From Bordetella flabilis (lineage in GTDB: Bacteria; Pseudomonadota; Gammaproteobacteria; Burkholderiales; Burkholderiaceae_B), in NCBI RefSeq assembly GCF_001676725.1, contig NZ_CP016172.1, forward strand, positions 4,216,001 through 4,280,000: a stretch of DNA of 64,000 bases. Direction: 5' to 3'. The notes beneath the pieces are model-generated. The model searched no databases, was not told the origin of the DNA, and was given only the letters and a program-made list of their open reading frames with translations. Below, in pieces: positions 45,089 through 53,400 of the stretch (the first letter of the stretch is position 1; every line of letters begins with the position of its first letter). A program made the translations under genes and the position numbers.

Positions 45089-46078
45089 ATGCCAGAGCCG
45101 CCGGACTTCATCAAGCCGCCGCTGGCCACGCTCGTGGACGGGCCGCCACCCAGCGGCTACGCCTACGAACTGAAGTTCGACGGCTACCGCATGCTATGTC
45201 TCATCGACGGATCAGGCGTGCGGTTCTTCAGCCGCGAGGCGAAGGACTGGACGCCGAAGCTTGCCGATCTGGTGCAGCGCATCGAGGCGCTGAAACTCAC
45301 CGGTACCGGCTGGCTCGACGGCGAGATCGTGGTGATGGACGAGCACGGCGTGAGCAGCTTCCAGCGCCTGCAGAACGCCATGGACAAGAGCGTGGCGAAA
45401 CAAGTGCAGTATGTGGCGTTCGACATCCCGTATTGGAACGGGAAGGACCTGCGTGCGTACCCCTTCGTTGAGCGCGCAAAGGCGCTTCAGGCGGTCCTGG
45501 CCGGGGTGCCTGAGAACGCAGCCATCATATGCAGCACGGTCGCTGAGGTGGAATCCAGGGACCATGCCGTGTCGCTGCTCGCGCAGGCGTGCGAGCGGAA
45601 GCTGGAAGGCCTGATCGGCAAGCGCCTTGACGCGCCCTATCGCGCGGGGCGCACCGACACATGGATCAAGCTCAAATGCCGGCCCAGGCAGGAATTCGTC
45701 GTGGGCGGATGGACCAATCCAGGCGGATCACGCAACGCCTTCGGTGCCCTGCTCGTTGGCTTGCGAGAAGGCGACAGGCTGCGCTATTCAGGCCGCGTAG
45801 GCACTGGGTTCAGCGGAAGCACCCTCGACATGCTGATGAAGCGCCTGACGCCGCTGGCTACCGAGGAAATGCCGTTCATCGAAAAGCCCGTGCTGTCGGA
45901 CCGCTGGGGCGGCAATTCGAAGCCGACCATGCATTGGGTCAGGCCTGAGCTTGTCGTTGAAGTGGCATACACGACGATTACAGACGGCGGCATCCTGCGG
46001 CAGGCGTCGTTCCAAGGCGTGCGCGAAGATAAGCCCGCGCGCAAGGTGACCGGCGAACGCGCGAGAAGGATACGCTAA
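45089..46078 (+). CDS. ATP-dependent DNA ligase, stand-alone LigD-type ligase domain
   Basis: 329 residues: adenylation domain with motif I ELKFDGYR (nucleotide-accepting Lys at about residue 31), motif III WLDGEIVVMD, IIIa VAFDIPYWNG, motif IV EGLIGKRLDAPY and motif V WIKLKC, then an OB-fold (about 205-315). It corresponds to the ligase module of LigD without the nuclease and polymerase modules. It seals nicks using ATP. Its location after SRAP and DUF3606 genes suggests a phage-borne repair role; no ku gene is in the window. Confidence 0.92.
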   Translation: MPEPPDFIKPPLATLVDGPPPSGYAYELKFDGYRMLCLIDGSGVRFFSREAKDWTPKLADLVQRIEALKLTGTGWLDGEIVVMDEHGVSSFQRLQNAMDKSVAKQVQYVAFDIPYWNGKDLRAYPFVERAKALQAVLAGVPENAAIICSTVAEVESRDHAVSLLAQACERKLEGLIGKRLDAPYRAGRTDTWIKLKCRPRQEFVVGGWTNPGGSRNAFGALLVGLREGDRLRYSGRVGTGFSGSTLDMLMKRLTPLATEEMPFIEKPVLSDRWGGNSKPTMHWVRPELVVEVAYTTITDGGILRQASFQGVREDKPARKVTGERARRIR

Positions 46079-46093
46079 ACCTCCCCTTGTTTT

Positions 46094-46113
46094 TATAAAC
46101 ATTTTTGTTTATA
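46094..46113. promoter_or_regulatory. hicAB operator/promoter repeat
   Basis: TATAAACA-TTTT-TGTTTATA, perfect 8-bp arms, located 33 bases before the hicA start in an AT-rich patch that also looks like a -10 region. HicB antitoxins bind such repeats to autoregulate. Confidence 0.6.
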
Positions 46114-46146
46114 CTTCCCCCATGTTCAACGGATAAGGGAGGTGCG

Positions 46147-46326
46147 GTGAAGCAGAGCGAGTTCAGACGGTGGCTCGCGGACCAGGGAGCGACTTTCAAA
46201 GAAGGCAAAGGCCACACGAAAGTCTACTTCCAGGGCAAGCAAACCACCCTGCCTCGGCACGGTAGCCAGGAGATCGGCGAAGGGCTGAGGCGAACGATCC
46301 TGAAGCAGCTTGGATTGAAGAAGTAA
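46147..46326 (+). CDS. hicA: HicA toxin (mRNA interferase)
   Basis: 59 residues from a GTG at 46147, with AGGGAGGTG upstream. The family fold is complete: KQSEFRRWLADQGATFKEGK, TKVYFQGKQ, and LPRHGSQEIGEGLRRTILKQ containing the catalytic histidine. HicA cleaves mRNA and is blocked by HicB encoded downstream. It is on the same strand as the ligase gene but has its own promoter region. Confidence 0.92.
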   Translation: MKQSEFRRWLADQGATFKEGKGHTKVYFQGKQTTLPRHGSQEIGEGLRRTILKQLGLKK

Positions 46327-46387
46327 GGGAGGCCCCGCAAGGGGCTTCCTGCTCGCCGTTCACCACACCCCATGCAGGGAGAGAATT

Positions 46388-46804
46388 ATGTTGCGTTATC
46401 CAGCCAAGATTGAACCGGACACGGTTGGCTACCTCGTTACGTTCCGGGATATACCGGAAGCCAATTCAGCGGGCGAGACGGTGGAAGAAGCACGCGAAAT
46501 GGCCGCGGATGCGTTGCTGGTAGCCATGGACTTCTATTTCGAGGACCGCCGCCCCGTACCTCCGCCATCCAAGGCTCGGGACGGTGAGGTGCTGGTGGCG
46601 CTACCGGCCAGCGTTTCGGCCAAGGTGCTGTTGCTCAACGAAATGCTGGCCCAGCACGTCACGCCGGCCGAACTCGCGCGCCGCATGGGCACCCGCCCCC
46701 AAGAAGTGAACCGCATCGTAAACCTGGAGCACGCCACCAAGATCGACACGATTGCGCAAGCGCTGGCCACAATGGGCAAAGAGCTTGAACTATCGGTATC
46801 GTAG
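46388..46804 (+). CDS. hicB: HicB antitoxin
   Basis: 138 residues. The N-terminal HicB fold (YPAKIEPDTVGYLVTFRDIP, then ANSAGETVEEAREMAADAL) resembles a degenerate RNase H; the C-terminal part (about 88-135; LNEMLAQHVTPAELARRMG, then EVNRIVNLEHATKIDTIAQA) is a helix-turn-helix that would bind the repeat upstream of hicA. Starts 61 bases after hicA. Its stop abuts the convergent methylase gene. Confidence 0.92.
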   Translation: MLRYPAKIEPDTVGYLVTFRDIPEANSAGETVEEAREMAADALLVAMDFYFEDRRPVPPPSKARDGEVLVALPASVSAKVLLLNEMLAQHVTPAELARRMGTRPQEVNRIVNLEHATKIDTIAQALATMGKELELSVS

Positions 46805-47596
46805 TCACAGCAGGCTCGCCGGCTGTGAGGCGATATCCCAGCTAAATATGAGGAGTTCGCCACGCTCCACGCCGGCGCCTCCACCAACCGTGTAACGGAG
46901 ATCGGTCCGTTCAATTGGAAAATCCCGAAAGACGGACCGGATATCAGGATGGTCGTTTAGGCTGATAACGGCCCGGCCTTTCAAGCTGGGAAGCAGCGCC
47001 GCCATCCGCTCGTATTCTTCGAAGGGGAAGTCGAAACCATATCCCTCTGTTTTCCAGTACGGAGGGTCCATGTAGAACAGCGTGTGCGATCGGTCGTAAC
47101 GCTCGACACACTCGTACCATGGCAGGTTCTCGATATAGACGCTCGCGAGCCGTAGATGGGCCGCGGAGAGACTCTCTTCGAGTCGGAGCAGATTCAGTCC
47201 CGGTGGGCTCGTGGTTGCAGTGCCGAAACTCTGACTCTCCACGCGGGCACCGAAGGCGTTTTGCTGCAGATAGTAGAAGCGAGCTGCGCGCTGAATATCG
47301 GTCAAGGTCTCTGGACGGGTCTCCTTCTGCCATTTGAATACCTGACGAGACGAAAGCGCCCACTTGAACTGGCGCACGAATTCCTCCAAGTGATGCTGCA
47401 CAACCCGGTAGAGGTTGACGAGCTCGCCGTTGATGTCGTTCAGCACTTCCACCTCGGCAGGCAGGCCGCGAGCAAATAGCAGAGCCGCACCGCCAGCGAA
47501 TGGTTCGACGTAGCAACTGTGCTCTGGGAAATACGGGAGGATGCGATCGGCCAGGCGCCGCTTGCCTCCGATCCAAGGGATGATGGGTTGAGTCAT
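46805..47596 (-). CDS. DNA N6-adenine methyltransferase (Dam/D12 class)
   Basis: 263 residues from the ATG at 47596. Motif I PWIGGKRRLADRILPYFP and PFAGGAALLFA bind S-adenosylmethionine; the catalytic motif is YMDPPY near residue 172. D12-class enzymes methylate adenine in sites such as GATC. The N-terminal part is compact. As the first - strand prophage gene inside the accessory block, it may modify phage DNA against restriction. No matching endonuclease is seen. Confidence 0.9.
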   Translation of the reverse strand: MTQPIIPWIGGKRRLADRILPYFPEHSCYVEPFAGGAALLFARGLPAEVEVLNDINGELVNLYRVVQHHLEEFVRQFKWALSSRQVFKWQKETRPETLTDIQRAARFYYLQQNAFGARVESQSFGTATTSPPGLNLLRLEESLSAAHLRLASVYIENLPWYECVERYDRSHTLFYMDPPYWKTEGYGFDFPFEEYERMAALLPSLKGRAVISLNDHPDIRSVFRDFPIERTDLRYTVGGGAGVERGELLIFSWDIASQPASLL

Positions 47597-47741
47597 TGCA
47601 AACCAATCTGTTAACCTCGGCCCGCTCACGCGTGAGTGGGGGGCCTTGGCTGGCTTGCAGCTTGCTCTGCATGTTGGCGCTTGCCGGTCGTGTTCGCGCA
47701 CGCCCGTTGGGCGCCCCTCTTGTCCCTGCGAATGCAGGTGT

Positions 47742-48260
47742 CTACGGCACTCTGCTGATGGCCCTGACGTAGTCCTGTAGGCCATTTACCTTGTCAGCGA
47801 ATCCTGCAGCGTCTGCCCCCACCTGTCCAAGTCGGCTTGTGAGGCGTTCAACTCTGGCAACACACTGCCCAAATATTCCGATCCAGTCGGGACCGGCGCC
47901 ATGAGATCTGCCGCCGGCGTCGGTATCTTCGGAACGGTCGTGTAGCTGCTGCAAGAGGCCAGCGATACGAGCAGCAGAGGCAGTATTGCGGCCCTGCACG
48001 TCCTCCAGTTTCTTTTCGACAGCTTGGCGGGCCAGCAAGGCACCGCGGTATTTGGCATCCGCATGGTCTTTCTCCTGTTGCATGGCTTCCTGAGCGGCCT
48101 GCTGTGCGGCCAGTGCGGCTTGCTTTTCATCTGCACGACCTTGATGGTAGCCCGCGTGGTGTAGCCACCAGCCGCCGAGCGCCAATCCGCCCACAAGAGC
48201 CCCGCCCCCAGCAGCAACCCACATCCAGCGTGGCAGCGCCGCATTTACAAGGCCCATCAT
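47742..48260 (-). CDS. Inner-membrane spanin, Rz-like
   Basis: 172 residues with one membrane helix near the N-terminus (about 13-35; MWVAAGGGALVGGLALGGWW) and a long alanine/glutamine-rich coiled-coil (about 40-100). This is the architecture of phage Rz i-spanins, which bridge to an outer-membrane partner and fuse the membranes at lysis. A lipoprotein gene is nested within it in another frame (47786-48064). Located at the end of the lysis cassette. Confidence 0.78.
   Translation of the reverse strand: MMGLVNAALPRWMWVAAGGGALVGGLALGGWWLHHAGYHQGRADEKQAALAAQQAAQEAMQQEKDHADAKYRGALLARQAVEKKLEDVQGRNTASAARIAGLLQQLHDRSEDTDAGGRSHGAGPDWIGIFGQCVARVERLTSRLGQVGADAAGFADKVNGLQDYVRAISRVP
47786..48064 (-). 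CDS. Nested outer-membrane spanin lipoprotein, Rz1-like
   Basis: 92 residues from an ATG at 48064 with AGGAGA about 8 bases upstream, lying entirely within the Rz-like gene in the +1 frame. The hydrophobic stretch AAILPLLLVSLASC ends in a lipobox (L35-A36-S37-C38), after which the short mature chain is rich in Pro, Ser and Thr (SSYTTVPKIPTPAADL). Nested, lipidated and proline-rich is exactly the Rz1 pattern. The 26 residues before the hydrophobic core are longer than usual, so the true start may be internal. Confidence 0.75.
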   Translation of the reverse strand: MRMPNTAVPCWPAKLSKRNWRTCRAAILPLLLVSLASCSSYTTVPKIPTPAADLMAPVPTGSEYLGSVLPELNASQADLDRWGQTLQDSLTR

Positions 48261-48760
48261 GGCGTGTTCAACCAGTCTGGAACTTCAGCCGGCGGAGCGG
48301 GCGGCGGATTTAGGGCGCGGTCAAGCGTCCCCGCAGCCCCCTCTGCCACGGCCGCCGCCCTCCCCGCATTGGCGGACGCGGCCTTAGCGGTGCCGCTGGC
48401 CTGACCAGCGGTTCGAGCGGCACTCTTTGCCGTAACCGCCGCTTCCTGGGCGATCTCGGTTGCACTCTTTGCGGTCTCCGAAGCGGTCATTACCGTCTCG
48501 GCTGCCGCCGCAGCCTTCGACGCTGCTTCACGGGTCGCCGTTGCGGCTGTGGCTACCTTTCCAGACAGCAGGGTGAGCGTGGCTTGGTAATCCTCGCGCT
48601 GCGCTGTGATTACCTGCTGGGCCCTCGACCAAGCGCCCAGGGACCCCACCGCAATACCGCTGCCAAATATGGCAAGGACCAGCCCGAACGCATAGGCTGC
48701 CCGACACCAGTGCGCCAGCCGTGGATGCCGGCACGCACACCATTCAAAGACTTTTGCCAT
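48257..48760 (-). CDS. Phage membrane protein with alanine-rich coiled coil
   Basis: 167 residues: one membrane helix (about 22-43; AAYAFGLVLAIFGSGIAVGS) followed by an extended Ala/Lys/Thr-rich heptad region (about 60-145) and a proline-rich end. It overlaps the Rz-like gene by 4 bases and the next upstream gene by 17, so it belongs to the lysis cassette. No family is recognised; a holin-associated or spanin-like role is possible. Confidence 0.68.
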   Translation of the reverse strand: MAKVFEWCACRHPRLAHWCRAAYAFGLVLAIFGSGIAVGSLGAWSRAQQVITAQREDYQATLTLLSGKVATAATATREAASKAAAAAETVMTASETAKSATEIAQEAAVTAKSAARTAGQASGTAKAASANAGRAAAVAEGAAGTLDRALNPPPAPPAEVPDWLNTP

Positions 48761-49220
48761 GGATGGCCTCCTGTAGCTGCTGGACCTGCCCGGTGAGAGC
48801 CTCGATCCTCTGACTCTGCTTCTCGATCAACTGGTTTTGGCGCTCTATGGTTTCCGCCTGCTGCCTGGAGCGCTCCGTCAGGCCGGCCAACTCGGCTTGC
48901 ACTTTGCCCAGGTCGCGCAGGATGTCGTTTCGCTCTTTGTAGGCGTCGTTTGCCGCCTGCCTTGCTGCCTCGGTAGCGAGCCGCTCAACCGCAAGCTGCC
49001 CCTCCAAGCGCTCGATGGCATCCTTCTCTGACTTCGCCCCTGCAAGCGATACGGCCAACCGTGCCAGCAGAATGGGCAATACCTTCCACGCCGCCCCGCC
49101 GCCAATCAGCACCGCAGCGACATACCCGGCGATTTGTGGGATTGACAACGTGTCGCCTGAAAGCGCAGCGGAAGAGGCGTCAGCGGCGATAGTGGCCATC
49201 ATCATCGTCATTGTGTCCAT
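48744..49220 (-). CDS. Phage membrane protein, holin candidate
   Basis: 158 residues: an N-terminal membrane helix (about 28-58; IPQIAGYVAAVLIGGGAAWK then VLPILLARLAVSLAG) and a long coiled coil (about 62-155) rich in Gln, Glu and Ala. It lies between the endolysin gene (stop/start overlap at 49220) and another membrane coiled-coil protein. Position next to the endolysin suggests a holin or lysis-timing protein, but the large coiled coil is unusual for a holin. Confidence 0.68.
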   Translation of the reverse strand: MDTMTMMMATIAADASSAALSGDTLSIPQIAGYVAAVLIGGGAAWKVLPILLARLAVSLAGAKSEKDAIERLEGQLAVERLATEAARQAANDAYKERNDILRDLGKVQAELAGLTERSRQQAETIERQNQLIEKQSQRIEALTGQVQQLQEAIHGKSL

Positions 49221-49750
49221 TACGCCCCCAGGACCGCACGGGCGATGTTGTAGCGGTGTAGGCGGTCTGGATAGCCGTTCAGGCCGCCATTGATTCGCCG
49301 GGTAAGCGCCTCGAAGTCACCAGAGTCGGCAATCTCGTTGCATCCGTTCCTGGACCACCACCAGCCGGCCGACCGCGCCGCGAGAATGGGTCGCTCCAAC
49401 AGGCCTGGGTTGCTCAAGACATCGAGGCCCAGGCCGAGGGCGACGGCGGCATAATTCGCCCGCCCCGTGATCTGGATCAGCCCACGCCCCATGTATTTCT
49501 TCCCGTCCCCCGGGTTCACGTTGCCAAGGTCCTGGCGGCCCTCATACCGCTCTTGCGCTGGCGTGGGGCCCCAAATTTCCCGCGTGTCCTGGAATCCGCC
49601 GCTCTCGTGGCCGATTTGTGCGATGAAGGCCGCTGCCCTCATGGGAGACACGATGGCGAACTCCATCATTGCCCGCTCCACAGGCTCATACCACTTGTCC
49701 GCCAGGGAAACTGACAGCATCGCTGCCGCGGCGAAGTCTTGCTTCAACAT
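49220..49750 (-). CDS. Endolysin, glycoside hydrolase family 19
   Basis: 176 residues, ATG at 49750 with GGAGAAAG upstream. GH19 core: AAFIAQIGHESGGF with catalytic Glu (about residue 50), then KKYMGRGLIQITGRANYAAV and SAGWWWSRNGCNEIAD. No signal peptide, so it needs a holin for export. It degrades peptidoglycan glycan strands. First gene after a terminator that separates the tail operon from the lysis cassette. Confidence 0.93.
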   Translation of the reverse strand: MLKQDFAAAAMLSVSLADKWYEPVERAMMEFAIVSPMRAAAFIAQIGHESGGFQDTREIWGPTPAQERYEGRQDLGNVNPGDGKKYMGRGLIQITGRANYAAVALGLGLDVLSNPGLLERPILAARSAGWWWSRNGCNEIADSGDFEALTRRINGGLNGYPDRLHRYNIARAVLGA

Positions 49751-49765
49751 GCTTTCTCCAGGCGT

Positions 49766-49789
49766 AAAAAAACCCGCCGTAGCGGGTTA
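49766..49789 (-). terminator. Terminator between tail-fibre genes and lysis cassette
   Basis: AACCCGC-TACG-GCGGGTT followed by seven T on the - strand. It lies just before the endolysin gene and overlaps the stop codon of the preceding small gene. Confidence 0.85.
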
Positions 49790-50017
49790 GGGGTCGATGC
49801 GCGATGTTCCTGTGTCCGGCTCCCCGGGCTCAGGCGCGTCCCGGTCTCCGAGCCACCGTGAAACCTCATCCGGCAGCACGATGCCATTTGCTTGTAGACA
49901 CCGACTTAAGGAAGCGACCACAGACGCCAGCGCACCCGCATCGCGCCTTGCGGTACGGCGTACACGGGCGGCGGCGCGCTGTTGCTCCCCCTCCACTGTC
50001 TTATGCTGGATTTTCAA
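49787..50017 (-). CDS. Small phage protein of unknown function
   Basis: About 76 residues if begun at the TTG at 50017, overlapping the preceding gene's end; a GTG at 49996 is an alternative. The chain (VEGEQQRAAARVRRTARRDA, then ALASVVASLSRCLQANGIVL) is helical and ends in an acidic/proline tail. No ATG start exists, which weakens the call. Possibly a tail-fibre assembly helper by position. Confidence 0.42.
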   Translation of the reverse strand: MKIQHKTVEGEQQRAAARVRRTARRDAGALASVVASLSRCLQANGIVLPDEVSRWLGDRDAPEPGEPDTGTSRIDP

Positions 50018-50417
50018 AGACGAACTCCTTGTCCAAGTAGGGCCAGGCGATAACGCGCACTCGGTATGTTCCTGGGGCGTCGAACTCCAGCTCAGCGCGG
50101 TCCTCGTTGCAGTCGTAGAGCTTGGTACCGATCTGAATCTGGCACGGCACAGGCAGACCCACCAGCGCCCCACCTTGCGCGACGGTCGGGTTATCCAACT
50201 TGGGTACTACCATGCCATCTTTGACGTAGTTGGCGGCCGGGTCCGCCACCGCCTCGATCATCGGAACGCCCGACTCCTGCATGAACTTCAGCGTGTCGCC
50301 CGCGACCGAGCACTGAGACATGATTCGGCCAGTCTGCTGGTCGTAGCAGATGAAGTGCTGCACAACAGGAAGGGGCACTTCCTCTTCCGGCACGACGGAG
50401 GGTTCTTGGCTATCCAT
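50001..50417 (-). CDS. Phage protein downstream of tail protein J, unknown function
   Basis: 138 residues from the ATG at 50417 (GAGGATG upstream). The sequence is mostly beta-rich (HFICYDQQTGRIMSQCSVAG, YRVRVIAWPYLDKEF) with no recognised domain. It begins 14 bases after the end of the J gene and is probably a fibre- or baseplate-associated protein. Prophage genes in this place often code for small tail appendage or fibre-chaperone proteins. Confidence 0.7.
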   Translation of the reverse strand: MDSQEPSVVPEEEVPLPVVQHFICYDQQTGRIMSQCSVAGDTLKFMQESGVPMIEAVADPAANYVKDGMVVPKLDNPTVAQGGALVGLPVPCQIQIGTKLYDCNEDRAELEFDAPGTYRVRVIAWPYLDKEFVFENPA

Positions 50418-50431
50418 GGGTGCATCCTCAC

Positions 50432-53400
50432 TTATCGGTAGGCGGACAAAAGAAACATGCGGGTCCTGGAATTGATGCTCCGAGCTTCTGATGTCTCCTG
50501 CCGCAAGCGATACTGCAAGGTGACCGAAATCGGACCCGCAACGTTGAAGCACATAAAGCTGAATGACCAATCGGATACGGGCACCACGGTGTAGCTCACA
50601 AGGTCTATTTGGTCGGTACCGCCCTCTCCAGCGGGGTTGTACTGGTAAACAGGTGTAGCCTGTCGCGGCACCTCCGCCATACCGAAATCCCCTCCATTCA
50701 GGAGGATTCGAAAGTCGAAGTTCCTCTTGTTCGGCCCGTACAGCGCGGTGGGAATGCTCATAGTGAATCCATCATCGAAACTGTTCTGGATCACCACCAT
50801 CAACTGCGCGTTTTCGGGAATCGTGATGCTTCCACTCCCTCGGTTACGCCAGTTGCCGTCCCAAACCTGTCCACTCCAGTAGCCGAAGTCGAAGGCTGCA
50901 GATGTTGTGACTGACTGGCCCGCAATTTTGAGCCTGTCCACATTCGCGTTGACGATATGGGCGTTCTGTATCTGTGCATTCTGGATCTTCGCCGACGTGA
51001 TAGATGCATTGGCGATCATGGCATTGTTGATCCATGCGTCACCAATGAATGCCTGGTTGATGAACGTCTGGCCGTTCTGAATCACGAACGGCGTCTTCAA
51101 AGCGCCCGAAGACTCATCAAGGACCGCTACGCGTTGCGCTGAAAGCAAAATTTGCGACGTGATGATGCCTTGGTTGTTCTCTACACCCACACCGATGCCA
51201 GCAAGGAAAGGCTGCCCTCCTACCGTAAGCTGGGTCTTGATGGTGTACATCGCCGCCAACTCATTGATGATCGCCTGGGCAATCACCGCGGCGTTTCCAC
51301 CAGAGTCGATTCTTTGAAGCAACGATTGGGCGAGCTGAGTCGCGGCAATCTGGCCCGCGAGGTAGTCAAGAATCGCGGTGGCGTCCGAACTCGAAGTACC
51401 CTGCACCCCTGCGCCTACCGGATACCATTCGCCAGGAAGACCATTCTTGTCTACTAGGCGCGCCCAGAAATACAGCGTGACGCCAGCGGCAAGCCCCATG
51501 AGCGTCGTTGAGTCCTGGGGGAAAGCAAAGTCCCCATACTTAATGGCAAGGCTTCGGTCTGGAGATTGTCCATACCAAATTTCCGTCCGCTCCACGATGG
51601 TCGGACCGGGAGGGATGCCCCACTTCAGACGGATGCCAAAGACGATCGAACTCGCCGTCAGGCTTGTTACTGCCGGAGGTGGAGCAAGTATGCCGTCAAG
51701 CTGTGTTTCGGTCGAGGTTGCCCAGATTGACGTTGCGCCGATGGCATTGATAGCGCGAACGCGACACACGTACGCCCCAGCGTAAATCCCCGTGATTTCC
51801 AGCCGAGTGGTCCCAACTCGTCCCGCAGGAACCCAATCCGAATTGTTGCGCCGCCATTGCACCTCGTATGCAATCGCGGACGCAGCGGCCGTCCAGGTGA
51901 ACACCGCCGTTTGTTGCGCGACGCCTTGCGCGACAACAGAGTAGGCACTGATCTGGACATTGGTGGGTGGGGCCTGGACACCTGGAGGTACGACTGTTAT
52001 GGGGGGAAAATCAAGCCGCGTACCAAAGTCAACATTGTCGAACTTCGACGGGTTGTGCTCGATAGCCGAAATGTCGGCCAACAAGCCTTCCTTTCTAGTC
52101 ACGGACAAGACTCGGTAAAGCTGGGACGACAGGTCGTTTGAATCGAGCGTCCACGTACTTTCGGGCTCGGGCACCTCCGAGAAGGGGACCGTGACGGTGA
52201 TGTGTATCACCGCGCCGGGCAGACCCTCCATGTCGGCGCTCCATTCCGTCATGTCCACCGTCATGGTTGTCATGTCGGCGGTAAGCGCGGTACCGACGCC
52301 AGAAGCCACGGTACGCGTTTCCGAAACACCACTAGGTAAGTTCACCGTAAGGCGGTCGCCGGGCCGTACAAGCGTGTTGGCGTCCACCGTTACGACGGTC
52401 GAGGTAGCCTCGTGAATGCGCCCACCGATACGCCGCCCCGCGAAGTGCTGGTCCGCGACGCGAACGATGCTCCCCGGGCGAACTCGGCACGCATCCAATC
52501 CCACAGAGAATGTGACCGACCGGGTTTCGAGGCGGGACGTAAGCAACAGCCACTTGCCAACGCGATGTGCCTGGCCCCTGGAGGTGCACGCAAATGCCGT
52601 CGCCTCGATCTGCCTGATCCCGTACCGCGCAATGGCGTCTCGGTCCTCGACGTACTCGACCTTTTGCCGTCCCATGTCCGTCATGTCGATCCATGACACC
52701 AACGCAACGGTGTAGCGAGTGTTCAGGCCTGATCCGACGTAGTTGAACTTGCCATCAATGACGTTGGCCGACGTGAACGTATATACCGGGTCCGAAGGCA
52801 TGTCGGCCACAGCAGAAATCGTCCCTGACGCCCAATAGGACATACCGCGAAACACGGACGCCATATCCTGCATGACCTTCCATGCATCGGCCCGAGTCTG
52901 AAGATAGACGAAGCAGGTGGCACGGGGCTCCATGCCACCGAAACCATCAGGGATCAATTCATCGCAATACCGCCCGATTTGGTACAGACCCCATTTGTCG
53001 GTCCAGGACGGCGGAATCACATCGCCGAGCCCGAAGCGATCATTCGTCACAAGGTCATAGAAGACCCAGGCGGGGTTATTGCTCCACGCCATCTTGAAGG
53101 TACCGTCCCAAGTGCCCAGGTAGGTCCTTGCCTCGGGGTCGTAGTTCGACGGCACGCGCAGGATGCGACCGCGCATGCGGTAGGCTCGCGTCGGGATACT
53201 TTGAAACTGCGAGGCGTCTACCTTGATGCCGACAAGTGCCGACATCGGGTAGCGTAGCTTCGCGTCGATGATCTCCGAAGTGGAGTCGACGAACGTCGAG
53301 TCTTGAATGGTGCTGCTGTTCGCGTTCGGCGTGATTCGGCGCACGCGGATATTCCAGCCCTGCGTTGCTCGGGGGAAATCTATCCGATGCGAACGCGCGT

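Noticed and set aside
46805..47596. Restriction-modification system
   Set aside because: Only the adenine methylase is present; no endonuclease or specificity gene is adjacent, so it is called an orphan phage methylase.
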